A stretch of 64,000 nt of DNA. Origin: Agromyces laixinhei (GTDB lineage Bacteria > Actinomycetota > Actinomycetes > Actinomycetales > Microbacteriaceae). This document shows positions 25,732 to 35,922 of the stretch, piece after piece (the stretch's first letter is position 1; each line of letters opens with the position of its first letter). The translations under genes were made by a program, and so were the position numbers. Where the stretch lies: assembly GCF_006337065.1 (NCBI RefSeq), contig NZ_CP040872.1, positions 1,302,001-1,366,000 of the forward strand, in the 5' to 3' direction. The notes under the pieces were generated by a model, which saw only the letters and a list, made by a program, of their open reading frames with translations, searched no databases and was not told the origin of the DNA.

Positions 25732-26370
25732 ATGGCTTCCGACTTCCATCGCCCCACCAAGTTCCCTTCCGGCAAGTTCGAGGGGTTCCTCGGCGCTGAA
25801 GATCCTGCTCAGGTCAGCCGCGTCGCGCACGACACCGCCGCGGCGTTGCTGGCGAGAGTGCGTGCCGACCCCGATCCCGAGGTCGTCGCCCGCCTGGTGA
25901 CGTACACCGACGAACACGGCATCGACGCGATCGCCGAGCTCTGGTCGCAGGCCTCGCCGAGGAGCCTGCCCGGCGCGCTGTGGCGCGTCTACCTGCTTCG
26001 CACGCTGATCCGGCAGGATCCACGCGGGTTGAGCCTCGCGTTCCAGCGCGGCACGGAGGTCTCCCACACGATCGACCAGGTCGTCGCCGGCGCCCCCATC
26101 CCAGCCGGCCCCGATGAGGTTCGCGAACTCGCTGACGGCATCCTGCACGGCCTGTTCACCGGCGACCTCGCCGTTGCGCTCGACCGCGCCTCTGCATTCG
26201 CGCGGGTCACTGCGGCGGGCATGGCGAGCCTCGCCGACGACGCCGACGCCGCAGACACCGCGAACCCCGCCCGATCCGGCGAGCTCACGAAGCGCGCCCT
26301 CCGGCTCACGCAACTCGCCGAGGAGCTCACCTCATGCGCACGACTCTGGCGTGCCGACTCGCTCGACTGA
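25732..26370 (+). CDS. Actinobacterial conserved protein of unknown function
   Basis: A 212-residue soluble, mostly helical protein. In Microbacteriaceae similar proteins are sometimes labelled as RNA polymerase beta-related, which the sequence does not support. Visible pieces are HRPTKFPSGKFEGFLG at the start, a helical middle (YLLRTLIRQDPRGLSLAFQRG) and an AARxxxRRAxxxxxLAEEL-like end. No catalytic motif. Start set at ATG 25732, after a TAGTGTGTG -10-like stretch. It lies alone between tRNA-Lys and the aminotransferase, in core DNA just right of the island. Confidence 0.75.
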   Translation: MASDFHRPTKFPSGKFEGFLGAEDPAQVSRVAHDTAAALLARVRADPDPEVVARLVTYTDEHGIDAIAELWSQASPRSLPGALWRVYLLRTLIRQDPRGLSLAFQRGTEVSHTIDQVVAGAPIPAGPDEVRELADGILHGLFTGDLAVALDRASAFARVTAAGMASLADDADAADTANPARSGELTKRALRLTQLAEELTSCARLWRADSLD

Positions 26371-26411
26371 TTCCCTCGGTCCGCGGGGAATGAAGTGGCA
26401 CCCGACCTCGT

Positions 26412-26502
26412 TTACACTTGACGTGGCCGGCCGCAGTAACCCCGGGCTCCAATATTCGCCGCTCCGAGCGGCCTCGCGCCGAGAGGCGTTCTGCGGCCGG
26501 CC
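26412..26502 (+). ncRNA. Candidate structured RNA or leader upstream of the aminotransferase
   Basis: A perfect 12-bp stem, GGCCGGCCGCAG (26425-26436) with CTGCGGCCGGCC (26491-26502), encloses 54 bases containing two smaller competing hairpins (26458-26472; 26471-26487). A TACACT -10-like box at 26412 would start transcription at the base of the stem. It ends 40 bases before the next ATG. It may be a leader regulating that gene, a small RNA, or a terminator of the gene before; I recognise no known RNA family. Confidence 0.35.
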
Positions 26503-26542
26503 TCCATCGTCTCCCGAGCGTCGATCCGCGTAGCATCGGAGC

Positions 26543-27430
26543 ATGCCCGAGACCGTGACCCTGCTCATCGAACCCGTGCCCGCCGTCGAGGTCGCCCCCG
26601 ACCTCGCCGCCACGATGCGCGAGGTCGATGCCGTCGCTCCGGCGTTGCGTGTGGGAGAGCTGTCGACGCAGCGCGGTGACGGCGTGTTCGAGACGCTCGC
26701 CGTCATCGACGGGCACGCGCAGGAGACCGGCCCGCACCTCGAGCGCCTGCGCAACTCGGCGCTCATCTGCGACCTGCCCGAACCGAATCTCGCGCAGTGG
26801 CGCGCAGCGATCGACCGAGCGGTCGCAGCACTGCCCGGCAACGGCGAGTGGGCGCTGAAGCTCGTGCTGAGCCGCGGCGTCGAGCACGGGCCGGCGCCGA
26901 CGGCCTGGTTGCATGCCGCGCGCGCCAACGACTTCACCGCGGTGCGCGAGCACGGTGTCGCCGCGGTGACCCTCGATCGCGGCTTCGCGCACGACGCCGC
27001 CGAACGGGCTCCGTGGCTCCTGCTCGGCGCCAAGACCCTGAGCTATGCCACGAACATGGCCGCGCTCCGCGAAGCGCGCCGGCGCGGTGCCGACGACGCG
27101 ATCTTCGTCTCGTCAGACGGATACGTCATGGAGGGGCCGACGTCGAGCGTGATCCTTCGGCACGGTGAGGTGTACTCGACGCCGGCGCCGTCGGGCGCGA
27201 TCCTGCACGGCACGACGCAGCAGAGCCTCTTCGAGCACCTCGCCGCGACCGGGCGGGCCACGGCGTACCGCGACATCCCGATCGCCGAACTCGGCACAGC
27301 CGATGCGATCTGGCTCGTGTCGAGCGTGCGGCTCGCCGTCGGGGTCACGCGGCTCGACGGGGCATCCGTCGCCTACGACGCAGCCGAGACGCGAGCGTTC
27401 GACGACTACCTGCGCTCGCCGCGCGACTGA
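26543..27430 (+). CDS. Class IV aminotransferase, aminodeoxychorismate lyase-like
   Basis: A 295-residue PLP enzyme of fold type IV. Motifs: GDGVFETLAVIDGHAQETGPH with the typical His-x-x-Arg-Leu context following, GAKTLSYATNMAALREA with the PLP-binding Lys, the GYVMEGPTSSVI loop and ILHGTTQQSLFEHL. Length suits aminodeoxychorismate lyase (PabC, 4-aminobenzoate and folate synthesis), though branched-chain or D-amino acid aminotransferases share the fold. In mycobacteria a homolog (Rv0812) sits near ygfZ and glnR, as here. Possibly preceded by a structured leader. Confidence 0.85.
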   Translation: MPETVTLLIEPVPAVEVAPDLAATMREVDAVAPALRVGELSTQRGDGVFETLAVIDGHAQETGPHLERLRNSALICDLPEPNLAQWRAAIDRAVAALPGNGEWALKLVLSRGVEHGPAPTAWLHAARANDFTAVREHGVAAVTLDRGFAHDAAERAPWLLLGAKTLSYATNMAALREARRRGADDAIFVSSDGYVMEGPTSSVILRHGEVYSTPAPSGAILHGTTQQSLFEHLAATGRATAYRDIPIAELGTADAIWLVSSVRLAVGVTRLDGASVAYDAAETRAFDDYLRSPRD

Positions 27431-27442
27431 CGCGGGGCCGAA

Positions 27443-28222
27443 TCAGCCGAATCGGCCCGAGACGTAGTCTTCGGTCGCCTGCACCGACGGGTTCGAGAAG
27501 ATCGTCGTGGTGTCGGCGTACTCGATGAGGTTGCCGGGCTTGCCGGTGCCGGCGATGTTGAAGAACGCGGTCCGGTCGCTGACCCGCGAGGCCTGTTGCA
27601 TGTTGTGCGTCACGATCACGATCGTGTACTGCTGCTTCAGATCCTCGATGAGGTCCTCGATGGCGAGCGTCGAGATGGGGTCGAGCGCCGAGCAGGGCTC
27701 GTCCATCAGGATGACCTCGGGGGAGACGGCGATCGCGCGCGCGATGCAGAGACGCTGCTGCTGACCGCCCGAGAGCCCGGAACCGGGGCGGTCGAGCCGG
27801 TCCTTGACCTCGTTCCAGAGGTTCGCGCCGCTGAGCGACTTCTCGACGAGGTCGTCGGCGTCGGACTTCGAGATCCGCTTGTTGTTCAGCTTCACACCCG
27901 CGAGCACGTTCTCTTTGATCGACATCGTCGGGAACGGGTTCGGTCGCTGGAAGACCATGCCCACCTGGCGTCGCACGAGCACCGGGTCGACATCGGGGTC
28001 GTAGAGATTGTTGCCGTCGATCAGCACCTCGCCCTCGACTCGGGCGCCCGGGATGACCTCGTGCATGCGGTTCAGCGTGCGGAGGAACGTGGACTTTCCG
28101 CAGCCCGACGGGCCGATGAAGGCGGTGACGCTGCGGGGCTCGATCGCGAGGTTCACACCCTCGACGGCGAGGAACTTCGAGTAGTAGACGTTGAGGTCGC
28201 GGACCTCGATGCGCTTGGACAC
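27443..28222 (-). CDS. pstB: Phosphate ABC transporter ATP-binding protein
   Basis: A 259-residue ATPase that powers phosphate import with PstCA. Walker [20 protein letters not shown], the PstB-specific [13 protein letters not shown]-loop, signature [14 protein letters not shown] and Walker [17 protein letters not shown] are all intact, and [17 protein letters not shown] matches the family end. Last gene of the minus-strand pstSCAB operon, 22 bases after pstA. Confidence 0.97.
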   Translation of the reverse strand: MSKRIEVRDLNVYYSKFLAVEGVNLAIEPRSVTAFIGPSGCGKSTFLRTLNRMHEVIPGARVEGEVLIDGNNLYDPDVDPVLVRRQVGMVFQRPNPFPTMSIKENVLAGVKLNNKRISKSDADDLVEKSLSGANLWNEVKDRLDRPGSGLSGGQQQRLCIARAIAVSPEVILMDEPCSALDPISTLAIEDLIEDLKQQYTIVIVTHNMQQASRVSDRTAFFNIAGTGKPGNLIEYADTTTIFSNPSVQATEDYVSGRFG

Positions 28223-28244
28223 GGGCTTCCTTTGCTTGCGGGGG

Positions 28245-29339
28245 TCAGCGGCCGAACTTCGGCGCGAAGAATCGGGCGACGAGCCTCGCGACGAGGTTCA
28301 GCGCCATGACGATGAGGATCAGGGTGAGCGCGGCGGCCCACGCGCGATCGATGAACGCCTCCGGGGGGATGCCCTGGTTCATGTACTGCGTGTAGACGTA
28401 CACGGGCAGCGACTGCATTCGGCCGTCGAAGAGGTTGTAATTCACGCTCGCCGTGAACCCCGCCGCGATCAGCAGCGGGGCGGTCTCGCCGATGACGCGG
28501 GCGACCGAGAGCATGATGCCGGTCGTGATGCCCGCGATCGAGGTGGGCAGCACGACCTTGACGATCGTCAGCCACTTCGGCACTCCGAGGGCGAACGCGG
28601 CTTCGCGCAGTTCGTTCGGCACGAGTCGCAGCATCTCTTCGCTCGAGCGCACCACCACGGGGATCATGAGCAGCGAGAGGGCGACGGCGCCCGCGATGCC
28701 GGTGCGCGTGCCTGGGCCGAAGAAGATCGCGAAGAGCGAGTAGGCGAAGAGTCCCGCCACGATCGAGGGGATGCCGGTCATGACGTCGACGAGGAAGGTG
28801 ATGCCGCGGGCGAGCTTGCCGCGCCCGTACTCGACGAGGTAGATCGAGGTCATGAGCCCGATCGGGATCGAGATGACCGCCGCAGCGCCGGTGATGAACA
28901 GCGTGCCGATGATCGCGTGCAGCGCCCCGCCGCCCTCGCCGGTGACGTTGCGCATCGACATCGAGAAGAAGTCGGCATCGAGGCGGGCGACGCCGAGGCT
29001 CACGACGGTGACGGCGAGCGAGACGAGCGGAATCATGGCGAGCAGGAACGCACCGGTCACGAGTGCGGTGACCAGTCGGTCCATCGCACGGCGCCGGCCC
29101 TCGACCAGGCTCGAGAACAACCAGATCGAGGGAACGTAGAGCAGCGCACCGACGACGAGGGCGCCGCCCCAGTTGAAGCCGGAGCCGGAGCCGATCGCGA
29201 CGACGCCGAACACCGCTGCGGCGACCGCGACGGCGGCGACGAGGATCGTCCACGGCGCTGAGTTCGGGAGGCGGCCCGTGGTGAGCGAGTTGGCGATCGG
29301 TGTGGCGGCCTCGGGCGGCCGCTTGGTCTGGATGGTCAT
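28245..29339 (-). CDS. pstA: Phosphate ABC transporter permease
   Basis: A 364-residue membrane permease. The first 100 residues add two or three helices ahead of the six-helix binding-protein-dependent transport domain (residues about 130-350), as often in actinobacterial PstA. Family strings include [32 protein letters not shown] and [20 protein letters not shown], the EAA loop that contacts PstB. Its ATG overlaps the pstC stop by one base (TGATG). Confidence 0.96.
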   Translation of the reverse strand: MTIQTKRPPEAATPIANSLTTGRLPNSAPWTILVAAVAVAAAVFGVVAIGSGSGFNWGGALVVGALLYVPSIWLFSSLVEGRRRAMDRLVTALVTGAFLLAMIPLVSLAVTVVSLGVARLDADFFSMSMRNVTGEGGGALHAIIGTLFITGAAAVISIPIGLMTSIYLVEYGRGKLARGITFLVDVMTGIPSIVAGLFAYSLFAIFFGPGTRTGIAGAVALSLLMIPVVVRSSEEMLRLVPNELREAAFALGVPKWLTIVKVVLPTSIAGITTGIMLSVARVIGETAPLLIAAGFTASVNYNLFDGRMQSLPVYVYTQYMNQGIPPEAFIDRAWAAALTLILIVMALNLVARLVARFFAPKFGR

Positions 29340-30274
29340 CAGTTCGCTCCCGAGAATTCCTTGCGACGGCTGACGATCCAGCGCGCGAAGGCGTTGACCG
29401 CGAAGGTCACGATGAAGAGGATGAGGCCGGTGGCGATCAGCACGTTGACGTTGAGGCCGTATGCCTCGGGAAAGCTGAGCGCGATGTTCGCTGCGGTCGT
29501 GTTCGGGTTCACCGAGGTGATCAGGTGGAAGGTGATGACGGGCGACGCCGAAAGCACCATCGCGACGGCCATCGTCTCGCCGAGTGCTCGCCCGAGGCCG
29601 AGTACCGAGGCGGAGATGATGCCGGGGCGGCCGAACGGCAGCACCGCGGTTCGGATCATCTCCCAGCGGGTGGCGCCGAGCGCGAGTGCCGCCTCTTCGT
29701 GCAGCACCGGAGTCTGCAGGAACACCTCACGGCAGATGGCCGTCATGATCGGCAGCACCATCACGGCCAGCACGAGCGCCGCGGTGAGGATCGTGCGGCC
29801 GGTGGCCGACGGGGTGCCGGCGAAGAGCGGGATCCAGCCGAGGTTCTCATTCAGCCAGGCGTAGGCGGTCACGAGCGCCGGCGCGAAGACCCCGATGCCC
29901 CAGAGGCCGAAGACGACCGACGGCACTGCTGCGAGCAGGTCGACGATGTAGCCGAGCACCGAGGCGAGCCGGCGCGGGGCGTAGTGGGAGATGAACAGGG
30001 CGATGCCGATCGAGATCGGCAACGCGACGATGAGCGCGAGGGTCGCGGCCCAGATGGTGCCGAACAGGAGCGGACCGACGTAGTCCCAGAAGTTCGTGGT
30101 GAGGATCGAGGCATCCTCATTGGATGCCGCGATCGCGGGCAGGCTCTGCACGATCAGGAAGATCGCCACCGCCGCGAGCGTCACGAGGATCATGGATCCC
30201 GCGAACACCGCCGAGCGGGAGAAGACGAGGTCGCCGACGCGGAGCTTCGCCTTGATCGGGGCCGTTACGGACAT
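29339..30274 (-). CDS. pstC: Phosphate ABC transporter permease
   Basis: A 311-residue permease with six or seven helices. Start set at ATG 30274 (MSVTAPIKAKLRVGDLVFS), where PstC proteins begin; the reading frame extends further up but codes only for an arginine-rich string. The transport loop EEAALALGATRWEMIRTAVLP contacts PstB. It follows pstS after a hairpin at 30320-30360, which should let pstS be made in excess over the membrane parts. Confidence 0.96.
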   Translation of the reverse strand: MSVTAPIKAKLRVGDLVFSRSAVFAGSMILVTLAAVAIFLIVQSLPAIAASNEDASILTTNFWDYVGPLLFGTIWAATLALIVALPISIGIALFISHYAPRRLASVLGYIVDLLAAVPSVVFGLWGIGVFAPALVTAYAWLNENLGWIPLFAGTPSATGRTILTAALVLAVMVLPIMTAICREVFLQTPVLHEEAALALGATRWEMIRTAVLPFGRPGIISASVLGLGRALGETMAVAMVLSASPVITFHLITSVNPNTTAANIALSFPEAYGLNVNVLIATGLILFIVTFAVNAFARWIVSRRKEFSGAN

Positions 30275-30319
30275 CTGGTGGGTCCTCGGGGGTTGATGGG
30301 TCGGGTTCTGGAGATGCGA

Positions 30320-30360
30320 TCGTGCCCGGCCCCGTCGCGAACGAACAGGGCCGGGCACGA
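30320..30360. terminator. Intercistronic hairpin between pstS and pstC
   Basis: A 13-bp stem TCGTGCCCGGCCC / GGGCCGGGCACGA with a 15-base loop, six bases downstream of the pstS stop. Probably a partial terminator or mRNA-stabilising hairpin giving more PstS than permease. Confidence 0.65.
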
Positions 30361-30365
30361 ACCGG

Positions 30366-31457
30366 CTACTTGATCGAGTCGATCGCAGCCGTGATCTTCT
30401 CGCGGAGCGTGTCCGAGATCGGGGCCGAACCGGCCTCGGCCGCAGCGACATCCTGGCCCTCGGGGCTTGCGATGTACGACAGGTACCCCTTGACGAGCTC
30501 GACGTTCGCCGGGTCCTCGTACTGGCCGCACGCGATGAGGTAGCTCACGAGCACGATCGGGTAGACGCCGGCCTCTGCCGAGGTGCGGTCGATCTCGATG
30601 GCGAGGTCGCCCTCGGCGCGGCCCTCGGCGAACGGCGATGCGTCGACGATCGCGGCAGCTGCCTCGGGGGAGTACGCCACGAACTCGTCGCCGACCTTGA
30701 CCGCGACGGTGCCGAGGTCACCGGCGCGCGAGGCGTCGGCGTAGCCGATGGTGCCGTCACCGTTGCCCACGGCGTCGACGAGACCCGAAGTGCCCTGTGC
30801 GGCTTCGCCGCCCTCGAACGGCCAGACGCCGTCGGCTTCCCAGGTCCACACGTCGGCGGCCGCTGCACCGAGGTACTCGGTGAAGTTCTCGGTGGTGCCC
30901 GAGTCGTCCGAGCGGTGCACGGGCGTGATCGCGAGGTCGGGCAGGGTCACGTCGGGGTTCGTCGCGGCGATCGCCGGGTCGTTCCAGTTCGTGATCGTGC
31001 CGGCGAAGATGCCCGCGATGGTCGCCGCGTCGAGGTCGAGCGAGTCGACGCCCTCGAGGTTGAAGATCACGGCGATCGGCGAGATGTAGAGCGGCAGCTC
31101 GACGATGCTCGAGTCGGCGGCGCACTTCTTGAAGCCGCCCTCGGCGAGCTCCTCGTCCTTGAACGCGCGGTCGGAGCCGGCGAAGTCGCTGGCGCCCTCG
31201 AGGAACGTCTCGCGACCCGCACCGGAGCCCGAGGGGTCGTAATCGACGGTGACGTCGGGGTTCGTGGTCTGGAAGCCGGCGATCCACGACCGCTGGGCTG
31301 CATCCTGCGAGGACGCGCCAGCGCCGACGAGGTTGCCCGAGAGCGTCGAGGCCGACTCCTCGGGGGCGGCTCCGGCTTCGTTCGAGGCACAGGAGCTGAG
31401 CGCGAGCGCCGCGGTGACGGCGACGACGACGGGCACGCCGAAACGCTTGAAGTTCAC
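30366..31457 (-). CDS. pstS: Phosphate-binding lipoprotein
   Basis: A 363-residue exported phosphate receptor. GTG start at 31457 with GGAAGG 8 bases upstream gives a short signal peptide and lipobox LSSC. Phosphate-contact segments are visible: GNLVGAGASSQDAAQ, DPSGSGAGRETFLEG, FAGSDRAF and HRSDDSGTTENF. It starts the pstSCAB operon, and a two-repeat Pho box lies 94 bases upstream, which predicts induction by phosphate starvation through the RegX3/PhoP-type regulator. Confidence 0.96.
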   Translation of the reverse strand: MNFKRFGVPVVVAVTAALALSSCASNEAGAAPEESASTLSGNLVGAGASSQDAAQRSWIAGFQTTNPDVTVDYDPSGSGAGRETFLEGASDFAGSDRAFKDEELAEGGFKKCAADSSIVELPLYISPIAVIFNLEGVDSLDLDAATIAGIFAGTITNWNDPAIAATNPDVTLPDLAITPVHRSDDSGTTENFTEYLGAAAADVWTWEADGVWPFEGGEAAQGTSGLVDAVGNGDGTIGYADASRAGDLGTVAVKVGDEFVAYSPEAAAAIVDASPFAEGRAEGDLAIEIDRTSAEAGVYPIVLVSYLIACGQYEDPANVELVKGYLSYIASPEGQDVAAAEAGSAPISDTLREKITAAIDSIK

Positions 31458-31550
31458 GTGATTCCCTTCCGGGGTTCGATTGCAGGGTGTGGGTCGGTGC
31501 CGACCCGCCTGCGACGCTAGTGAGCGTGCCTTACGAGCATCCGTTACGAC

Positions 31551-31568
31551 GGTGAACAGCAGGTGAAC
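31551..31568 (-). promoter_or_regulatory. Pho box upstream of pstS
   Basis: Minus strand GTTCACC TGCT GTTCACC: two perfect GTTCACC repeats with 11-base period, the form of PhoP boxes in Streptomyces pstS promoters. It lies 94-111 bases before the pstS start. Confidence 0.8.
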
Positions 31569-31656
31569 GACCGCTGTCGCACTGGCTTCCGCGGGTGAGG
31601 CCGGCGCCCGGGCCGCCCGCTCGACCTGCGAGGGCTGCCACTGACCGGAGGCGCGC

Positions 31657-32592
31657 TCAGGCGCGCGGCGCGTGCGTTTCGATCGCGATGATGCCCGAGC
31701 CCGGACTCGTCGCCGAGAGGTGCACGACGCTGAACGCACCGGTCTCGAGCCCCGCAGCATCCGTCACGTAGGAGCCGAGCGGTGTGCCCGTGGCGAGGGC
31801 GACCTCGCGCATGATCTCGGGGAGCACCGGACCGTGCCCGCAGAGGATCGCGCTCTTGCCCGCGCGCACGCGTTTGCCGACGACCCGCCGCACCTCGGCT
31901 TCGCCGGCCTCCCACGCGTCCTGGCTGAGACCGGCGTCGCGCCTGATCTCGATGCCGGTGGCTGCGGCGAGGGGGGTGACCGTGGTCACGCAGCGTACCG
32001 CCGGACTCGAGACGATGCGCTTCGGCGCCCAAGCGCCGAGCGTTGCGACGAGGCCGGCAGCCTGTTCGACGCCGCGTTCCGTGAGCGGGCGAGTGGCGTC
32101 GTCGCCCGGCCAGCTCGATCGGCCGACCGCCTTTCCGTGCCGCACGATGGCGAGCGCGAAGGTCGAGGTGACGCCCTGGTCGAGGAGCTTCGCGAAGGCG
32201 TCGAGGATCTCCACGTCGGGCTCGTAGCTGAGATAGCCCCGTGCACGCTTGATGGTGACCCATTCGAGCGCAGCTACCTCGGCGTTCGGCTTGAACGTCG
32301 AGCGCTGCACGGCTCGATCGCTCACTTCGGCCGCCCAGTAGTGCACGATCTTCTCGCGGCCGCTCGGCAGCGGGTACCGGGAGACGCCGAGCGGCACGCC
32401 GAGCGCGACCGCGAGTCCGGTCTCCTCCTCGATCTCGCGCACGGCGGTCTGCGGCAGCGACTCGCCGGGGTCGACCTTGCCCTTCGGGATCGTGACGTCG
32501 CCGTAGACGGTGCGGTGGATGACCAGCACGTGCACCTTGCCGTCGATGAGGCGCCAGCAGACGGCCCCGGCGGCGTAGATCGCCGTCGTCAC
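31657..32592 (-). CDS. Nudix hydrolase fused to a SixA/histidine phosphatase domain (MutT1-like)
   Basis: A 311-residue two-domain enzyme. Residues 1-140 are a Nudix domain with the full box [22 protein letters not shown] spread over positions 40-62. Residues about 160-311 are a histidine-phosphatase domain starting LAIVRHGKA. This matches mycobacterial MutT1, which cleans up 8-oxo-dGTP and diadenosine polyphosphates. The GTG start overlaps ppk by 4 bases, the same neighbour pairing as Rv2984-Rv2985, though in mycobacteria the orientation may differ. It is likely part of the phosphate/nucleotide block. Confidence 0.92.
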   Translation of the reverse strand: MTTAIYAAGAVCWRLIDGKVHVLVIHRTVYGDVTIPKGKVDPGESLPQTAVREIEEETGLAVALGVPLGVSRYPLPSGREKIVHYWAAEVSDRAVQRSTFKPNAEVAALEWVTIKRARGYLSYEPDVEILDAFAKLLDQGVTSTFALAIVRHGKAVGRSSWPGDDATRPLTERGVEQAAGLVATLGAWAPKRIVSSPAVRCVTTVTPLAAATGIEIRRDAGLSQDAWEAGEAEVRRVVGKRVRAGKSAILCGHGPVLPEIMREVALATGTPLGSYVTDAAGLETGAFSVVHLSATSPGSGIIAIETHAPRA

Positions 32593-34781
32593 CGCCTGGG
32601 TCCCGATCGTGGACGCTGCCCCGAACGGGTGCGCTGGCCGATCTGCTGCATGAGCCGGTTCTGCATGTCGTCGAGCGGGTGGCCCGCTTCGTCGGTCGCA
32701 TGCCGGACCCATTCGCCCGAACCGTCGAGCCACCACGAACTCGTCGTCTCGGCCATCGCGAGGTCGAACAGCGAGGCGATCTCGGCGAGGTGCGCCGGGT
32801 CGTTCAGCCGCACGAGCGCCTCGACGCGTCGGTCGAGGTTGCGGTGCATCATGTCGGCCGAGCCGATGTAGACCTGCGGGTCGCCGTCGTTCACGAACGA
32901 GAAGATGCGGGAGTGCTCGAGGTAGCGCCCGAGGATCGAGCGCACGGTGATGTTCTCGCTCAGCCCGGGGATGCCGGGGCGAAGGCTGCAGATTCCGCGC
33001 ACCCATACTTCGACCGGAACGCCGGCGTTCGACGCGCGGTAGAGGGCGTCGATGATCGCCTCGTCGACGATCGAGTTCACCTTGATGCGGATGCCGCAGG
33101 GCCGTCCGGCCTCGGCATTGGCGATCTCGCCGGCGATGAGCTTGAGCAGGCCCTTGCGCAGATGCAGCGGGGCAACGAGCAGGCGCTTGAACTTCTTCTC
33201 GATCGCATAGCCCGAGAGCTCGTTGAAGAGCCGCGTCAGGTCTTTGCCCACCTGGTCGTCGGCCGTGAGCAGTCCGAGGTCTTCGTAGATGCGGCTCGTC
33301 TTGGGGTTGTAGTTGCCGGTGCCGATGTGGCTGTAGTGGCGGAGGCCGCCCTTCTCCTGCCGGATCACGAGGGCGAGCTTGCAGTGGGTCTTCAGCCCGA
33401 CGAGACCGTAGACGACGTGCACGCCGGCCTTCTCGAGCTTGCGCGCCCACGAGATGTTCGCCTGTTCGTCGAAGCGCGCCTTGATCTCGACGAGGGCGAG
33501 CACCTGCTTGCCCGACTCCGCCGCGTCGATGAGCGCCTCGACGATGGGGCTGTCGCCAGAGGTGCGGTAGAGGGTCTGCTTGATGGCGAGCACGTCGGGG
33601 TCGGCTGCGGCCTGCTCGAGGAACGCCTGCACGCTCGTCGCGAACGACTCGTACGGGTGGTGCAGCAAGACGTCTTGGCGCGAGATCGCGGTGAACAGGT
33701 CGGCGCGCAGGTTCGAGTCGCTCGGCTGCAACTGCTGCGCGGTGGTCGGCACGTGCGTCGGGTAGTGCAGCTCGGGCCTGTCGAGGCGGGAGAGATCGAA
33801 CAGTCCGCCGAGGTCGAGCGGTGCGGGGAGGCGGAACACCTCCTGCTCGGTGACGTCGAGCTCGCGCACGAGCAGGCCGAGCGTCACGTCGTCCATGTCG
33901 TCGGTGATCTCGAGGCGGATGGGCGGGCCGAACCGGCGTCGGAGCAGCTCCTTCTCGAGCGCCTTGATCAGGTTCTCGGTCTCGTCCTCTTCGATCTCGA
34001 CGTCTTCGTTGCGAGTGACGCGGAACACGTGGTGCTCGACGATCTCCATGCCGGGGAAGAGGTCGCCGAGGTGGTTGGCGATGAGGTCTTCGAGCGTGAC
34101 GTACCTGGCGTCTTCGATCGACTCGCCCGGATCGACGCGGACGAAGCGCGGCAGCATCTGCGGCACTTTGACGCGCGCGAACTCCTGCCGGCCGGTGCGG
34201 CTGTTGCGCACGCGCACCGAGAGGTTGAGCGAGAGTCCGGAGATGTAAGGGAACGGGTGCGCCGGGTCGACCGCGAGCGGCATCAGCACGGGGAAGATCT
34301 GCTTCGAGAAGTAGCTTCGCAGGTGCTCGTGCTCGACGTCGCCGAGCCCCGACCAGGCGACGATGCGGATGCCGGACTCCGCGAGCACCGGCTCGACGAG
34401 CTGCTGGTAGGCGGCCGCGTGGCGTTCCTGCAGTTCGTGCGCCTTGGCGGAGATGTCGCTCAGCACGTCGTGCGGCGACCGGCCGACGTTGGTGGGCACC
34501 GCGAGTCCGGTGTCGATGCGCCGCTTCAGCCCGGCCACCCTCACCATGAAGAACTCGTCGAGGTTCGAGGCGAAGATCGCGAGGAAGTTCGCCCGCTCGA
34601 GCACGGGAATCCTCGGGTCTTCGGCGAGTTCGAGCACGCGCTGGTTGAACGCGAGCCAGCTGATCTCGCGGTCGAGGTAGCGTTCGGGCTCGAGTTCGGG
34701 CGCGCCCTCGAGGTCGAACGGCTCGAAGTCGTCGTCGAAGTCGCTCGACGTGCGGTCGTCGAGGATGCTGTCGGCGGTCAT
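32589..34781 (-). CDS. ppk: Polyphosphate kinase 1
   Basis: A 730-residue PPK1 that makes inorganic polyphosphate from ATP. Domains in order: N domain ([17 protein letters not shown]), head, then two PLD-like catalytic domains with [20 protein letters not shown] and [20 protein letters not shown], whose His is the phosphorylated residue. Length is standard. Overlaps the Nudix/phosphatase gene and lies between glnR and pstSCAB, so phosphate uptake, storage and regulation are grouped. Confidence 0.97.
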   Translation of the reverse strand: MTADSILDDRTSSDFDDDFEPFDLEGAPELEPERYLDREISWLAFNQRVLELAEDPRIPVLERANFLAIFASNLDEFFMVRVAGLKRRIDTGLAVPTNVGRSPHDVLSDISAKAHELQERHAAAYQQLVEPVLAESGIRIVAWSGLGDVEHEHLRSYFSKQIFPVLMPLAVDPAHPFPYISGLSLNLSVRVRNSRTGRQEFARVKVPQMLPRFVRVDPGESIEDARYVTLEDLIANHLGDLFPGMEIVEHHVFRVTRNEDVEIEEDETENLIKALEKELLRRRFGPPIRLEITDDMDDVTLGLLVRELDVTEQEVFRLPAPLDLGGLFDLSRLDRPELHYPTHVPTTAQQLQPSDSNLRADLFTAISRQDVLLHHPYESFATSVQAFLEQAAADPDVLAIKQTLYRTSGDSPIVEALIDAAESGKQVLALVEIKARFDEQANISWARKLEKAGVHVVYGLVGLKTHCKLALVIRQEKGGLRHYSHIGTGNYNPKTSRIYEDLGLLTADDQVGKDLTRLFNELSGYAIEKKFKRLLVAPLHLRKGLLKLIAGEIANAEAGRPCGIRIKVNSIVDEAIIDALYRASNAGVPVEVWVRGICSLRPGIPGLSENITVRSILGRYLEHSRIFSFVNDGDPQVYIGSADMMHRNLDRRVEALVRLNDPAHLAEIASLFDLAMAETTSSWWLDGSGEWVRHATDEAGHPLDDMQNRLMQQIGQRTRSGQRPRSGPRR

Positions 34782-34826
34782 CCCCTCATCATGCCATTCG
34801 GGGGCGACCGGCTGATGAAGAGTTGG

Positions 34827-35513
34827 TCAACGCGAGGGGACGGGTGCTTCTTCGTCGTCTTCGTGCACGTTGAAGCGATAGCCGACGTTGCGCACCGTGC
34901 CGATGAGGCTGTCGAGGTCGCCGAGCTTGGCCCGCAACCGCCGCACGTGCACGTCGACCGTGCGGGTGCCGCCGAAGTAGTCATAGCCCCAGACCTCGCT
35001 GAGCAGTTGCTCGCGAGTGAACACGCGCGACGGATGCGCAGCGAGGAATCGGAGCAGCTCGAACTCCTTGTACGTGAGGTCGAGGGTGCGCCCGTGCACC
35101 TTCGCCGAGTAGTTCGCCTCGTCGATCACGACGCCGGAGGTCTGGATGCGCTCACTCGGCTGCGACGATTGCGATCGGCCGATGGCGAGCCGGATGCGCG
35201 CGTCGAGCTCCGCGGGACCCGCGTGCTCGAGCACGACGTCGTCGACGCCCCAGTCGGGCGTGACGGCGGCGAGCCCGCCCTCGGTCATGATCAGCACGAG
35301 CGGCACGGAGAGCCCTGTGGTGCGGAGGATCTGGGCGAGCGCCTTGGCGCCGGAGAGATTCGTGCGGGCGTCGAGGAGGACGAGGTCGGACTCCGGCGCT
35401 CTGACCAGCTGCTCAGGCGAAGCGGGGATGATCCGCGTTCGGTGAGTCAGGAGCGACAGCGCCGGAAGGACTTCGTCGTCGGCTGCCGGTGACAGGATCA
35501 GCAGCTGCGCCAT
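34827..35513 (-). CDS. glnR: GlnR-type orphan response regulator
   Basis: A 228-residue OmpR/PhoB-family regulator. The receiver-like domain has [20 protein letters not shown] and [20 protein letters not shown], strings typical of GlnR, the actinobacterial regulator of nitrogen genes; no kinase is adjacent. The winged helix has [20 protein letters not shown] and [14 protein letters not shown]. Start 35513 has a GGAGG site 6 bases away. Placement near ppk and pst matches mycobacterial synteny and hints at linked nitrogen and phosphate control. Confidence 0.9.
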   Translation of the reverse strand: MAQLLILSPAADDEVLPALSLLTHRTRIIPASPEQLVRAPESDLVLLDARTNLSGAKALAQILRTTGLSVPLVLIMTEGGLAAVTPDWGVDDVVLEHAGPAELDARIRLAIGRSQSSQPSERIQTSGVVIDEANYSAKVHGRTLDLTYKEFELLRFLAAHPSRVFTREQLLSEVWGYDYFGGTRTVDVHVRRLRAKLGDLDSLIGTVRNVGYRFNVHEDDEEAPVPSR

Positions 35514-35592
35514 GCTCACCCTCCAGTAGTAAGGTGCGGTCAATACTACGGGACGCCTGAGTGCGCTCCGCGACGCGGAACGGGGAGACGAT

Positions 35593-35913
35593 TTGGACGA
35601 GACCGACACGAGCAGCGGATGGCTCGGCATCGCGCTCGTCTGGGCGATCGCACTCATCGGGGCAGTCGTGGTCGTGACGATGGCCTACGCCGGAAACGGC
35701 AGCTGGTTCGGTGACACCTCGCCCGGGGGCGTGTACGGTGCGCTCGGCGTCGTGCTCGCGGCATCCGTCGTCGGGGCCCTCATCGTGCAGCTCGCGACCC
35801 GTCGACCGGAGGGTTTCGTCGGCCGCGTGAGCTGGAGCATCACGGGCGCGATCGTGATCGCCCTGATCGCGGCCCTCTCGGTGGCGCCCCTCGCGGTCGC
35901 CGGAGCGGGATAG
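35593..35913 (+). CDS. Small membrane protein, unknown function
   Basis: A 106-residue protein with three hydrophobic helices: residues 11-31 ([20 protein letters not shown]), 46-66 and 82-104. TTG start with GGGAG 6 bases upstream. Diverges from glnR, 79 bases apart, so may share regulation. No recognised domain; found in core DNA before a microprotein and the nitrobindin-like gene. Confidence 0.7.
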   Translation: MDETDTSSGWLGIALVWAIALIGAVVVVTMAYAGNGSWFGDTSPGGVYGALGVVLAASVVGALIVQLATRRPEGFVGRVSWSITGAIVIALIAALSVAPLAVAGAG

Positions 35914-35922
35914 ACTCGGAGC

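Noticed and set aside
32679..35492. Plus-strand frame of 937 codons opposite ppk and glnR
   Set aside because: Spans two well-supported minus-strand genes and has the low-complexity R/V/D/H composition of antisense frames.
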